A DNA stretch of 64,000 nucleotides from assembly GCF_024868665.1 (NCBI RefSeq), contig NC_079898.1, forward strand, positions 14,616,358-14,680,357, written 5' to 3'. This DNA comes from Triplophysa rosa (Eukaryota; Chordata; Actinopteri; Cypriniformes; Nemacheilidae). Of this stretch, positions 13,071 through 26,771 are shown in pieces; within the stretch, counting starts at the first letter, position 1; the number at the start of each line of letters is the position of its first letter. The notes below the pieces were generated by a model. It saw nothing but the letters and a program-made list of their open reading frames with translations. It did no database searches and was not told where the DNA came from. Position numbers and translations under genes: made by a program.

Positions 13071-16000
13071 CTAGTGAGCATCTTGTTTTTCTCTATGATG
13101 CTGCCGTGCGACAGCTGTGATCAGTGCCGCCCCTTTTCCGCTGCCATCCTCTGACAGGATGAAATCCACCTTACACTTAGGTGCAAGCTGCTTGACAGTG
13201 TCCTTCAAGATTGCAGAGAAGCTAATTTAAAGAGAAGTTAAGTTTAGAGTTGAAATCCTTCAAATGTAGCAAATCTATAAGATCCACTGATCTATACTTA
13301 CTGTGGATGTAACTTGTAAAGGGTACCATCCACTCCCACAGTTATCTCAAGATGATCCAACCCACGGTTCTCTCTGATTTTGTCCACAACAGCAGCCATT
13401 CCTGCTCCACATAGCTGAGCTGCCCGGCAGGACACAGCTCCACACACTTCCTTCACGATAATACTGTCATCACATGTGCTGTCCAGACCCAGCTGCTGCA
13501 GAATACACCTCACCTGCAGTAGCGCCAGACGGTCACTAGGTGAAAGGAAGAGGTCAAAAAGTTATAAAAATACAATGGAGGTCAAAAGTCTATACTCAAA
13601 AGTCGATAGGCAGTTTGTGACAAAGCTCACTTCAAAGCAGTTTTTTATTTCAGCACAAATAATATTAACAGCATATTATCCCTGCAAGACTGGTGAATGT
13701 CAGCAAATTTGCACAAAAAATGTCAAGGATGTTTACCTCTCAATCTGTGAGAGGAACTTGGTCTCAAAGATGCCTTTGGTCTTTAAGCGCTCTGTGATAC
13801 GACCTCGAAACAAAAGACCTTTTTTTGTAAGGTCAAGGAGGATCTGCCTCACAATCTCTCCCAAATACATTCCACTGGTCATCTTTTCAAACCTGCAAAC
13901 AACAGAGAATAAAAAAATGATATACAAAGATTAATAATATATAGAAATAATAATTGTCTGAATATCAAAGTAAAATAACCAGTAAAAATCTTTGTATTAT
14001 TTTTGCCTGCATGGATAAAGGTTGGATGACACTGCAATACTTTGAAGTGCTCTTGGTAGTATACTGCCTCCATGTGGGCAAAATAGGTAATACAAGATGA
14101 AATCTAATATTTGCATTTCACTTATACACCAATGTGTACAAGGTATGTCAAAATTAAAACTAGAAAATAAATAATAAGTGAACACTTGCATATTTAGTGA
14201 ACAGAAGCATCTAAAAATCGTACCTTTGTTTGCCCACATTTAGTGACCCTTCATCCACCTCTCTGTCGTATCTGGTTCTGATGTCCTCAATATTATCGTT
14301 CTCCCCGAATCCCCCCCACTCTGTGTTTATACACATCTGCCCTTCATCACCATCCACAAACTCAATGTTCTTCATCTCCTCCATGTAACATACGTTGCTG
14401 CCCGTTCCTGCAGAGTGAGATTCATACCAACCTTGTAGCACTTGTTTTGTTTGTAAACTACTGGACAGGAATTTAGGGCGAAAACATACCAGCAATAAGA
14501 CCGATCTGGCATTTAGAGTCCTCATATGCGCACGTCATCATGGTGCCAACTGTGTCATTCACTATAGCAACGATATCTAGGTCAAATTCCTGAAAGAGCA
14601 CATTGACAGATATCAAGATCATACCATTTCCATACTAGCAGTTAACTTTGTTGTTGTTGTCATGTTTGCTTTCTTACGTTTCGTCTTTTGATGGCCTCTC
14701 TTAACATATCCACAACATCAGACCCCTCACAGTCGGTTGCTTTGAAGCCTTTTGTCCAACAGACCAAAGATCCCTGAACAAGTGGACCATACAAGAGGCA
14801 ATGACTGTGTGCTTTAAGGTGTGTTTAAAAACGTTTACGAAGTTTTGTATTTATGATTACTTAATATCACTTACTTAAAAAATAGTCCACCAAAATTTGC
14901 ACATTTACAATTTGGTGGAACACAAAATAAGTATTTCTACTTTTAATTCACTGATACTGAATAGTTACTCAACTCGCCATGACATTATCCTCTTTCAATA
15001 TGGGAAACAATTTTTGTTCAGAGATGAAAAAAAACAAGGTTTAATACGCCACAAGGGTGAATAAATAAGATCAGAATATTCATTTGTGGGTGAACTATCT
15101 GGTTAAATAGTTCAAATGCTATCATGGAAATTATATTTTGATGAGGATTTGTAATCTGCATGTTTGAATTTTTTTAGATTCCAACATTATTCATTGTGGC
15201 CACTAATAAGTTACAGTAAATAAACCTGAAGAATTTTTACCTGGTCAATACCCGACTGACTGCAGGGGAAAGAGAAGGTGAAGCCAAGAGGCAAGCGAGT
15301 GTTCTTCATACCCATGTAGTCCAAGAAATCTGAGATACACTGAACTATGTGGTCAAACAGCTGCAAGAAAAATAAAATGTTACATTTTGTGACTGTTGAT
15401 AGATTTCTATCATGACTGTGAATGGTAAAATGATGTGTAATATGACATGAACACGTTTGTACTTAAATAAAAAAAGGTTTGTAATACTGTAAATGAAAGG
15501 ATACAAGGCTATAATATCATTAGCAGAATTTTACCTCCTCTCCAGTGCCTTGCATGATCTCATGTGGGATGGCATAAATCTTGTTGTACATCCGGACAGA
15601 ATTACGCATGCCGGTACGTATCTTAACCACCAGCACACGGAAGTTGGTACCTCCGAGATCCAGGGCAAGGAACTTTCCTCTCTCTGTGGAGTAACAACAT
15701 TCAGCTTTAAATCTAATTTAGCTTAGCCGGTCAATTAAATCATGACTGAAAAACATTAGAATTCATAACCTCCTGTTATCTTTGGAATATACAAATAATA
15801 TCAAAATAACATTGGTAAAAAAGTAACCTAATCCACAAAAGGTGATGGACATTTTGCCTCACCTGTTCCATCTGGAGTCCTGTAAACATACGTGGGCAGC
15901 ATTTTCACTGAAGCTGTGGCGTGAGACTCTTTCCTCAAGCCTTGCTCCAACTCAATTCGCATCTTCTCCTTCACTTCCTGCAGCTGTGTGAAGGTCAAGG

Positions 16001-19000
16001 CAAAAGTCGCTAGGGTGTCATCGATCTCTTGCCGCTGTGATGCTAACCGCTGTGCCACTGCAGTTACCATTGCAGCACCTTTAGCGCTGCCACTTTCAGA
16101 CAGCACGAAACGCACATGACAGTCGGGTACCAAGTGTCGGACCACTTTATGGAGTCTTTTGGGGTACCTGGAAAATTCACATACAGGTATAAAAGAATCT
16201 GGGAATGAATAAAAGCTCCAAAAATATGTGCGGAGAAAAGCATCTGAAGTAACTTACTGTGGATGTGTTCTGTAGACCGTTCCATCCACTCCCACAGTGG
16301 TCTTGAGGGTCTTCAGCTTCTTGTTTTCTCTGATCCGCGTGAGGATGGCAGCCAAGGCGGCAGCAATCAGATTAGCTGATCTGAAGGAGACGATGGTGCA
16401 GACGTGCTGGACAGCGATGCAGTCATCATCAGAGGGATGAAGTCCCAGCTGCTTCAGGATGCTCCTGGTGTTCTCCAAACCATCTTTAGACCTGGAAACA
16501 TCTTCTAGTTAGAATAACCAATACGTGTAATTCGCCACAAAAATAAAATAAAGGAAAAACCCAGCAGTAAAAAAACAACACATCACGTCAACATGTTGTG
16601 ATTTAGATACACATGTGCTGATGTTTCTACCAAGCTTTGCCAGGAAAATGTGGTCTACCCGCATTACAAGAAGAACAGTGCTGGTTCATACACTCTAAAA
16701 AAAGGTGCTCCAAAGGGTTCTTCGATGCCATAGAAGAACATTTTGGTTCCATGGAGAACCTTTAACATCTGAAGAACCGTTCTGTTTCACAAATGGTTCT
16801 TTGTGGCGGAAAAAGTTTCTTCAGATTATTAAAAAGTAAGAGAGAGATGGTTCTTCAAAGAACCTTTGACTGAATGGTTCTTTGTGGAACCAAAAATGGT
16901 TCTTCTATGGCATCACTGTGAAGAACCTTTTATGCACCTTTATTTTTAAGAGTGCTGGTCCAAACTGGTTGTCTTAGCAAAGAAATTTGATAAATAACAC
17001 TTAGAAACATAAAGAATCAATAATGGTGATACTAATACTAGAATTGTGTGGCTTATTGTAACATAGTCAATATCTGAATGTATTCGTCTGCGTTGTTTCT
17101 TACTGTTCAATCAAGCAGATATAGTTGGTCTGGAATTTTCCCTTGGTCCTGAGATCATCTGTGACTTGGCCATTGAAAAGCAGACCCTTCTTTGCCATCT
17201 TCAGAAGGATCAGTCTCACAAGCTCTCCCATATACATTCCACTGATCATCTTCTCAAATCTGGAAATGACACAACCAGGCAACGTTTATAATATTATAGT
17301 CTGACAAAGCTCTTAAAACGTCACATAAACTTTCGACAATTGAGGTGAAAAGCACAAATTGAATGCCTGGAATACACATTTATTTATTTCCGCTTATGTT
17401 GTCAATTACAGCACTTACAGCTGTTTGCCGGGATTAATAGAGGCAGCATCAATTTCACGATCGAAATTTGTGATGAAATCATCAAGCACACCATCATCTC
17501 CGAATGCTCCCCATTCAGTGTTGATACACATTCTGCCTTCATCTCCCTCCACCAGGTCAATGTGTCTCAGCTCCTCCATGTAACACGCATTAGTGCCGGT
17601 ACCTGAAGAGGAAATATTGTTCTTGTGTTACGAAACATTTCATTTTTAAGTCTATTTAAAAGAGAATGTATGGCCGGTGAGATCTTACCTATAATAACTC
17701 CCACCTCACAGTTATGGTCATCATATCCACAGGTCATCATGGTCCCTACTGTGTCATTGACCATAGCCAGAACATCTACATCAACACCCTTCACACACAC
17801 AAACAGTAACAAATGTGACTTCTGAGCAATACCTTCAGCTATACGTAAACGCTTGTGATTTCGATCTGAAGTCAAATTCTTACCCCAACTTTGTTAATAG
17901 CTTTTCTCAGCGACTGCACCACATTTGTTCCTTGAACACCTCTGGCCTTGAACGTTTTTGACCATGACAGTAAGACCCCCTGTGTGAAAACAAACAGAAA
18001 AGGGTCAGTAAGGGGATTGAAATGCTCACTCATTCTTTTCACTGATGTAATGATAATCAATATATCAACAATCCTTGGAGCCTCTTGACCACAGATCAAG
18101 CTAATGAAAATAAAGAAAAGAAAAGAACTGTACATGACAACGTGTCAAAATGCTGTATTACCGCATCTATTTTTGACTGGGCACAGGGGAAAGAGAAGGT
18201 GAAGCCGAGAGGTTTTCTCTTCTGATTGATATTGTGCTTCTGTAGAAATGCTTTTAAAGATTCCGCCACATGATCAAAAAGCTGCAAAAAGTAGAGACAA
18301 TTGAAATGAGGATTTAATAAAAAGGTACATAAATCTCGATTCTTTGTTCATATCTCAAGTATATAATAATCTATTGAATGAATGAATGTTTAGCTGAAGT
18401 TTGGAAAGCAGCGATCACCTCTGAACCTCTTCCATTAATGATCTCTTCAGGGATGGGAAACGTTTCACTCTCCATCTGAACGCTTCTCTTCCCATTCTCT
18501 GAAACTTTCACCTGTAGTACCTTGAACTTTGAACCCCCCAAATCCAGTGCCAGAAATTCTCCCTTCTCTGCAGGAGAAACACAAGACAAGGTCAGTAACG
18601 GCTTCACATGAGCCTGAATCTTTTCAAGAGTCGCAGTGTGTCATGTAAACCTGAGCCATCTGGAGTTGAATACACGTGGGTCGGGAGCATCTTCACTGTG
18701 GCGGCAGCGTTGCTTTCACGCGACAGTCCTTTCTCTATCTCCAGACGAAACCGAGCTGATATGTCTGCCAGTTGATCATCAGACAGCCGCATTGCATACA
18801 GATATCGGTCTACCTGTTGAGAAACACAACTATTGTACAAATGCATGGCGTATATGCGTATGTTTTAAGACTGGATGTAAGATGCTGACCTAATGCATTT
18901 TAAGGAATTTAAAGGAAAATTACCAAGCAGAGGAGTAATACTAATAAATTCAGTGACCAATGCGTTTATATGACACAGTGAAAGATAACATAGGTGTGTT

Positions 19001-19852
19001 TCTGAAAATGTAACACTGTCGTAAAATGTATACTGTTGGAAATATGGAAAGATCTAACAGTTTATGGGTAGTTGACAGACTAATATGCAAATTTGTCCTA
19101 TGGTGTGACGGCAAAAATGTAGAAAAAAACTAACAATGAAGAGAAATCTCTCTTATGCTATTTTATATGATAAATATGAATATGTTTTAATATTATTAAA
19201 ACAATGTAATATTAACAGTTTGTTTTCTAAATTTCGCTATGTCACACTATAGGACACTACACATGTATGGTTTATGCATCAACTACCCATATATACATTG
19301 TAGTACTACACATATATGGACGTGGATTAAAAGAAAATCGCTGTGCATATTCAGCTCACAAAAATATTAAAGGTGTGACTGAGCGTTCTTGGAAAGAAAT
19401 CAGTCGTGTAAATGTAGATGCAGAGGTCAAGGTCCCATCTTCATTGTTAGTGATCTGCCTGTGAGATAGAGTTAATGATTCCACAGGCCACAGTGGAATC
19501 ACACTCATCATGAACAGACAAGATCTGACAATACACTGGGTTAGGGTTAAACAAACTCTTAATGTCAACATAGAAAATCACAGAGCAAAGAACATCATCA
19601 CAGACACTTTAACAAAAGAAGAATGATGTTAGAATTCATTAACAGGCCATAACATGATTTCAGGGATTTATTACAACTTTCAGTACCTGTAACCTGAACA
19701 ACTGGGAACCGTATTGTGGAAACTTTATTCTGTTAGACAATTTTCTATATGCACATTAAAACTTGAGATTACTTTAAACGTTACTGTACCTTTTTAATCT
19801 GATCCTCCTTGAGCTTTGTGAAATAAAACGATAATAAATGCACGGCAAACAT
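13071..19852 (-). CDS. hkdc1: Hexokinase domain-containing protein 1 (HKDC1)
   Basis: This is a 100-kDa-type hexokinase with two fused hexokinase halves; HKDC1 phosphorylates glucose and associates with mitochondria. The 18 coding exons are 19790-19852, 18651-18813, 18419-18567, 18162-18281, 17884-17979, 17689-17788, 17419-17602, 17104-17259, 16258-16491, 15863-16167, 15535-15683, 15241-15360, 14678-14773, 14490-14589, 14224-14407, 13737-13892, 13302-13535 and 13071-13221. Together they give 919 codons plus TAG, against 917 residues in human HKDC1. The N-terminus [18 protein letters not shown] is the HKDC1-type hydrophobic helix. Each half has [10 protein letters not shown] with the catalytic Asp, and the C-half has the canonical LDLGGTNFR and GTGSN. 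The N-half loop reads LDLGGSKFK, as in other HKDC1 proteins. HK1 and HK2 are less likely because of these N-half features. Confidence 0.96.
16691..16954. mobile_element. MITE with CACTCT termini (hkdc1 intron 8)
   Basis: The ends CACTCTAAAAAAAGGTGC and GCACCTTTATTTTTAAGAGTG are inverted copies. GGTTCTTC/GAAGAACC and CTATGGCATC/GATGCCATAG repeats lie inside. It has no coding capacity. The same family recurs at 38965-39180. Here it sits in the intron between hkdc1 coding exons 8 and 9. Confidence 0.75.
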
Positions 19853-21629
19853 CTTGACTTCCTGAAGCAGGCGGTGTCCTCAGATTAAAAAACCTTTGCT
19901 TATTCAAAAAAAGAAATGTCATCCAAATAAAACAATGTAACCTCACCCTTTAAATCTAACCCCTAATACCCCAAGACATTTCTCTTATGAGTAAAAAGTT
20001 CTTCTGACCAAGTCTTTATTCTACATATGAGCATATGTTTTCCCCTCCCCTTTCCCAGCTAAATCATTAATGCCCAAGTCTTGCTCCAACCCCTCTGCTC
20101 TCAAATCTCTCCTAGCAATGTGTTTGGCTTTACTCCAAACAGCACACTTTCCTTTGGGACCTGCCCGGTGACCCGCACCTAAAAACAATCAAAACTGAAA
20201 CAATAGCTCAAACAGAATCCTTCTGTTCAAGTTGAATATGTAAACAGTGATAAATCAAGATTTTTTATCTCCATTCAACAGGAGAGAACTGAGAAGATCA
20301 GTGAGAGAGATAATATTGTTGCACAGACTGATGAAATGAATTGCTTTTTATGTTAATGCAAGGTATAGAATTGACAGGGTTTATTTTAAAGCAACAAGTT
20401 AGCGGGAATAGTTTTAAATGACAGTATATGCATTTCATATACACTGGAAAAACATGGCAAAAGTATCAGTGTTCATAGATTAAGATATGGTTCAGGAATT
20501 TAGCTAATATGGTTACTATAGTAACATACAGGGATTAATGGGGCTTTTAGCAAACACAGAGAACAAGGTCTACCAAATATTTTTTACAGTTTCAACTCCA
20601 TGTGGAATTTGCATTCATCCTGAAAAAGTAACCTAACATCATGCAAAACAAATAGCAATTAACCCTGTTGGCCAAAGTTGTTGTAAGAATAATACTATTT
20701 TTTTTATTTATATAAAAAAATTATATAAGCTTATCAATCACTAAAAATATGGGGGACAACTATGCCCTAATGTGTGATGTCTTCATTTAGGCTACATCTG
20801 CAACTCATTCTGCCATGTTTTTATTTTATTAAAACAATTGACCAAACGTTGCATTTATCCACTATTTATTTATAAACGGTTATTAAATTTGTATAATATT
20901 TGATTGACAAAATCATATCATCACTCATCAGTTTGGTAACTAGATGCTACATCCAAACGAGAGATAGTGACCTCCTGAATGGGACAAACATTTTACATTT
21001 ATGAATTTGGCAGATGCTTTTATCCAAAACGAATTACCGTGCATTTAGTGTATACATGTCTTTTTTATCAGTATGTGTGTTCCCTGGGTAAGAACCCATG
21101 ACCTTTGCATTGCTAGTGCAATGCTCTACCAAGTAAGCTACAGGAATGTTTTAGAAAATGTTCCTAAAAATGTTTAAGTATCTGCTTTCTCTGATTTGCT
21201 GAAAAACGTTGTGTGACTTGAAGTTCTATTTTGCATTTTATTTGTGCTATTAAAAGACAAACTGTAACATGACCAGCTCTGTTTTGTATTGATTTAAAAA
21301 AAAAGACCTTTATGTTGACCTTGAGTGTAAAAGGCTGATGCAGTAAGGTGTACGCTGATAAAATCGTTCCACATGTGAGCTGTAGTATTTCATTGGTCAA
21401 GCGGAGTTACAAAAATAACATCGGATTGCACAACGTTGCTAAATATAGAACAGGGCAAATACAAATGATTGGCTTTTAATGGGGTGACAAGATAACTAGG
21501 TCATATGGTAGCCTATCTTACATGATTTAGATTTTAATGGATTATAAAAAATAAGATAATGGATTTTTTTTAGAAAAATAACCATCTTCTATTGGGGTTA
21601 GGCAATAGCGTGCCATTAAAAATATCAAG
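19853..21629. other. Intergenic region hkdc1-supv3l1
   Basis: This is the hkdc1 upstream region on the minus strand, extending to the supv3l1 3' UTR. It is AT-rich and holds a tRNA-derived SINE at 20993-21146. I see no other gene, and no clear TATA or CpG-rich promoter for hkdc1. Confidence 0.55.
20993..21146 (-). mobile_element. tRNA-derived SINE with L2-like 3' tail
   Basis: Read on the minus strand, the 5' part (about 21146-21070) resembles a tRNA with A- and B-box-like segments (GTAGCTTACTTGGTAGAGCA, then GGTCATGGGTTCTTACCCAG). The 3' part (about 21040-20993) is the common fish L2 LINE tail with GGATAAAAGCATCTGCCAAA. This is the composition expected for a SINE mobilised by an L2 LINE. 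The exact family is not assigned. Confidence 0.65.
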
Positions 21630-21635
21630 TTTATT
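21630..21635 (-). terminator. supv3l1: supv3l1 polyadenylation signal
   Basis: AATAAA on the minus strand lies about 165 nt past the supv3l1 stop codon, consistent with a short 3' UTR at about 21615-21797. Confidence 0.45.
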
Positions 21636-21797
21636 TTGATGGGTAAAAGTATAGGCCTCTTTATATTTGCAGCAAGATGTGTCAATTACCCTCTATCTGG
21701 CTCACATGCTTGCAATGCACTAAAAACAGCCACACTGCTTTCATGTTAAACATCACCTTCCCAAAAGTACAGAAAAGTCAGTCTGATTCAAAATAGT

Positions 21798-24700
21798 TCA
21801 CTTTTTCTTTCTTTTCCCTTTGACCTTATTTGTTGAAATGGAAGAGTCTTCATTTTGGCTCTGCTCTCTGATCCACTCTCTCTGCAGTTGCTGTAATAGC
21901 TCTTTGGTCAGTAGTCCATCCTGCACCAGCTTCGAGCCCAGAGATGAGTCCGTCGCCATGATCTCTCCTCTTTGATTCTGGGCTTTTGCTACTCGCCCCC
22001 TCCTGACTGGTGGCTGGTCTGAACCAGAAAGTCTAGTGGAGGTAGCAGGCGCTGTAGAAGATGTTTGGTTCTCCGTAGCACGGATAAGCCGTGTGATGTT
22101 AAGCACACCTATCTGGATAGTGGTGTCCAGTTCCTTTTGAATCTCACGGATGAGGTTGGCATCTGGAAACATGTCCATGAAGCGATAGCTGTGAGAGAGC
22201 AGCAGTTCAACAGAATTACCATTAGTGGGACTGGTATACTTTATGACTATTGCTGTCTGTCTTTAAAGATGCAAAACAAAATTAGTAGTTATATTCTGGG
22301 GGGGATATACCTGAGCCAAAGGTAAAGATCTAGCACATCATGAACAGCTTCTAGGTGAACCAGGTCCTTGATGTTTTTGGGAGGGGTCAGGGGCCAATTC
22401 ACATGTCGACATACCCAGTCAAATGTAAGAGGCTCGTCTCTGCTGAACTGTCTGGCAAACTAGACAATGACAAGCATCTTATTAGGCATGTAAGTAACAG
22501 AAAACAATGTTTAGACATATTTCCAAATAAACAGAACTGCTGTTATTACTGTGAAACAAGAATGCTAGTGCTAATGCATTTTCACTGCATTGTCTAAAAG
22601 TTTGCATTTTCAGTCCCGCAAAACGTTTTCGTGTAAAAGAACAGCCAAAACGCATAAAAAGTTTGTATTTGAACGGTCTCGTGTAAACGGCCTCTGATTC
22701 ACATTTCTAAATATTCAAGGTCAATTGGATAAACTTCATATTAATCCTCTGTAATCCTTTTCACAGTGAACTGTGCAAATTTACAACTCAGATGGCTCAG
22801 AAAGTTTCTGTTTCTCACCTTGAGGAAGGATGTGCACACAAAAGGCTGTTTCTTGTTGATGGGCGCAGTGCAGAACACATAGCGAATGCGCAGATTCAGA
22901 GGAATATGCTGGATCATATCCGCCAAGAATTTAAAGTCATCAATGTTGCACACAAAGTAAAGTCCATCCACTTGTGAAAGACTCACAAATATGTCCTGAA
23001 GAGAGGTTAAAATGTCCAGACAAATTAACATTTTTAAATACACACATACAAAAATACATTTGGATATGGGCACCTACAATGAGATTTGAGAGAGTGGCCT
23101 GGGGCAGATGGTAGGCAAACATCTCTATCTGTTCTGCTGTAGGATGTAATCCTGCAACCTGTGATAAAAAAAAGAATGAGACTATGTAATGAATTCAACA
23201 TCTTACTTGAAATATCAGAAATAAAAACAGGTAGGCTACTCTCTGCTACCAGATAACTTTAAGACTAGTCTCACCTCAATGGGGTCAACAGGTTTCCCCA
23301 AAATCTCCTTCAAAACAGGCAAGTCGTCTCTTTGCATAGTGGTGACCTCACCCTCTTTAAAAACAGAGCTGAAGCGTCCCGCTCGCCCCGCGATCTGCAG
23401 CGCCTGTGAGGTGGAAATGGTGTCCATCTCCTTTTCTCCCTTCTCATTCACATTGGGTTTAACCAGAGAATTAAAGATGATTCTCCTAATGCTCCTAAAG
23501 GAGGTTAGGACAAAAACAGCTTAGTCAAGGATGTTAAAACCTCACCTGAAATGTACTTTGCATTAATTGCATTAATAACGATTATTAAAACAGGTACAGA
23601 TCAAATTAAGAGACCAAATTTTCAATTAATCAGCGTTTCTTGATGTATTGTGGCCATTCCAGTCCAGTGTCTGTTGAATTTCAACAAAATCAAACCTCAG
23701 GAGTGACAAAGTCATCCAACAGCAATGTGAAAGACTGACAGCATGACACATGAAAACTGTGATAAAAATTGAGGTTATCAAATAAAGACTTTCCCAAAAT
23801 ACATGTAGAAATATTACTGCTATATTGCTTAAAAGTGAATATGAACTTGTTTTCTTTGCAGTATTTGAGGTCTGAAAAAATATGCAGCTTCTTTACTGTT
23901 CTTTTGACCTGTTTCTCCAGTTTTAATATTTCTGAAAATAAATGCAAATAGAAACAATATTTTCAAAAATATTAAAACTGGAGAAACAGGTCAAAATAAC
24001 AGTAAAGAAGCTGCATATTTTTTCAGAAATTTGGTAGAAATATTGTTAGCAGTTCACAGAATGAAACAAAAATGATCATTTAACCTAACAGATACCTATA
24101 AAAGTGAATTCAGAAAAACTGTAAATATTCTGAAATGGTCTTTTCTTTCCCGCAGCTGTATTTATGAAACAAATCAATGCTACCGTTTTAAGAAATGACT
24201 TACAAGTTCAGACCCATTCCAATTGCATCTGTGGCAACAAGGATTTCGCAAGGGTCCTCTGGATCATTAAACTTCTTTGCTTGAGCCAACTTGGTGCCTG
24301 TTGACCAAACATGATGTTGTGTAAATGTGATGTAATGTCAACGTGGCAATGCGATTTTACCACAGACAATTCAATAACCTTTCAGATCATAAATGACACG
24401 TCTGAACAAATCCTACCAGGAGGCAGACTGCCATAAATAACAGCACACTCCAGTCCACGGATCTCTATCTGCCTGCTGATGGAGTAGATGTCATTTTTGC
24501 TGAAGCATACGATGCAGTCCCCAGGCTTCAGGTTATCTAGTGATTCCACCGCTTGATTTGAGATTGAGAATGGAGTCAGCCTCTTATAATTATGAACCTT
24601 AGAGATTGAGAACAAAGCATTTAATTTAGTTTGGTATCTCACAACATTAGAGAAACATTTAGCAGAGGCCTTTATCCAAAGCGACTTACAAGCGAGGCAA

Positions 24701-26771
24701 TAAAACAATAAAGCGAAAATTTCCTGCTGTACAAAACAATACTGAAGGTTTTTAAGTACATTGCACTGCCATTGGTTGGACAAACAGATAATCCCACTGT
24801 TAACAACGGTTACTATGAAGAACTGCATTTCAGTCTCACCTCAACCTCTTCACCGGTGCTGTACATGAGTTCAGTGATGAAGTCAATTGCTGCAGTCTCT
24901 CCACACACATGAATCTCTTCAGCACACAATCCTATTCAGGAAAAGTATAAAACAGGCATTTTCATCTCATCTTTCATTTCATGCATCTTTAACAAAAGCC
25001 ACGGAGACAAAATAAAAGTAATAAACAGGCTAGATGTATATGTAAACAAGTCCTCGTCTCTAGATTTTGATGTCTTTGCAAAGTCAACCCACCAAGCAGA
25101 GCTCTCGTCCATGCCCACCCTCTGGAAGGATCTCTGATCATCTGAATCTCATCTATGACAGCCACTTCATCTAAACAAAGATGATGCATTGGATTACTTT
25201 GCTTTACTGTTGACCTTCAACCTCACAGATCACGATTTCTATACTCACAAGGTGTTGTAACACTGCACATCTCTATTGTACAGGCGATGTGGTCAGATGG
25301 CCTTCCCTCTAGATCAACAAATATCCTTTCTTCTCCTGTCACCAGATCACATGGCACTCCCTAACGGACAATCATACATTGGGTCACTTATTTCTTACAT
25401 TCACTACTAATGTGCAACAATATTTCAAACTAAAGGACACTGGTTTGAGTGAAAGACTTACTGCGTCATTACTCTTCTCATAGATTTCATGCGCCAGCAG
25501 CTTTAGAGGTCCACAGTACACTCCAGATTTGGCAGCTAGGTATCTCTGAATGGCATGATAGGTCTTCCCACTGTTCGTGGGTCCGGCATGAAAAATAATC
25601 TTTCTTTGAATAGCTCTGGCCTCAGGATACCTGTAAAGCACAGTTATCACACGTTCACTATGGTCAAATACTTACAAGTGTGAAGAAAGATATATGTTGT
25701 CGTTCAAGAAAAGGTTAATGTTCTGAGAGAAGGCATAAAATTCATTGTACCAGTTGACAGGGACCCTCAAGTCACTGATTTTGCGCAAATCATCCAAACA
25801 GTCCAACATAGGAAAAATCTGCTTGGCATGTCTCATATAATATGGGAAAATATCATCAATGTGCCCTGGGAAATGGACACAAAAAGACTACAGGGTTAGG
25901 TTTGTCTATGGATGTTGCGAATTTGATTATTTTGTTGTAAATACTCACCAGCTCCAAAGCAGATGTCATTAAGAATGATGTGCAAATCAGCACTTAATGC
26001 ATTTATTTCCAGCACATGCTTCCTAAAGCTGACAAAGGCTTGATGAAAGAGACGGGCTGTTGAACAACAAACATATTAAACAAGAAAATGATTTTATACA
26101 TGCATTTTAACAAAAAATAATTCATAATCATAACAGATCCATACAATGATATAATAAAAGCATAATTTGATATTACAATTTGTTATAATAAACAGAGGAC
26201 CATGGCATCCCAGTGTGTTACTCAAAAACGACACCTACCATCGAGCCCTTGGTCAGCAGCCAGTTTTTGCATTTCTTTTCTTTTGTAGAATCTATTCAGT
26301 ACTTTAAGAAGTTCACCTGTCAGAACAAGTAGAAAAACAAGTCTGTTTTAAATAATAATATGTCTGATTCTGACAGTTTACTAGAATCGTTCAACTTCTC
26401 GTTAGATCAATATTTGTAACCAGTTATCGATGATACATTGTACAAATAACACATTGTCATAAATAACAGTTACATTGCTAAACATTCACTTTACTTTTGT
26501 TTAGTGGTTGTGTTAACTCTGCACCGACTGTCCCGTTTCCGCCTTCATCACTTTTGATGGTGAGAGGTACAAACAGTGAGGTGTCCAGTGGTCTCGATGA
26601 GCCGTTTGAGGATGAATGCCTCCTCAGCTGAGCAAAGTTTTCACATGTCGTTTTTGTAGGATGCAGGAAAGCGTTGTGTACTGCTACAACAGTTGATGAG
26701 GTAGTGCTAGCATATACTCGGTATCGAATATTAGAGCGCGACAACAAATAAATACAGCGATTTACCGACAT
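21798..26771 (-). CDS. supv3l1: Mitochondrial ATP-dependent RNA helicase SUPV3L1 (SUV3)
   Basis: SUV3 unwinds RNA in the mitochondrial matrix and, with PNPase, forms the mtRNA degradosome. The 15 coding exons are 26495-26771, 26239-26316, 25949-26056, 25751-25865, 25462-25630, 25249-25360, 25093-25170, 24840-24931, 24417-24597, 24204-24297, 23275-23494, 23078-23158, 22819-22995, 22311-22459 and 21798-22188. They give 773 codons plus TGA; human is 786. The N-terminus is arginine-rich and lacks acidic residues early on, as in a mitochondrial presequence. Helicase motifs are Walker A GPTNSGKT (exon 5), DEIQ box (exon 7), SKNDIY (exon 9), [11 protein letters not shown] (exon 10) and motif [10 protein letters not shown] (exon 11). 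The C-terminus ends in a lysine/arginine run. All introns are GT..AG and in phase. Confidence 0.96.
23597..24158. mobile_element. Tc1-like non-autonomous element with internal palindrome (supv3l1 intron 10)
   Basis: The element is flanked by TA on both sides (23595-23596 and 24159-24160). Its ends read CAGATCAAATTAAGAGACCA and, inverted, TGGTCTTTTCTTTCCCGCAG, resembling known zebrafish Tc1-type termini. A strong internal palindrome has arms of about 60 nt (about 23871-23932 and 23967-24030). No transposase frame is present. It lies between supv3l1 coding exons 10 and 11. Confidence 0.6.
24655..24712 (-). repeat. L2-type 3' tail fragment (supv3l1 intron 8)
   Basis: The plus strand reads ATTTAGCAGAGGCCTTTATC then CAAAGCGACTTACAAG, the reverse complement of the common fish L2 LINE/SINE 3' tail. 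It is a short remnant only. Confidence 0.6.

Noticed and set aside
20993..21146. Possible functional tRNA gene
   Set aside because: The tRNA-like half is diverged and followed by an L2 tail, so it is a SINE remnant, not a tRNA gene.
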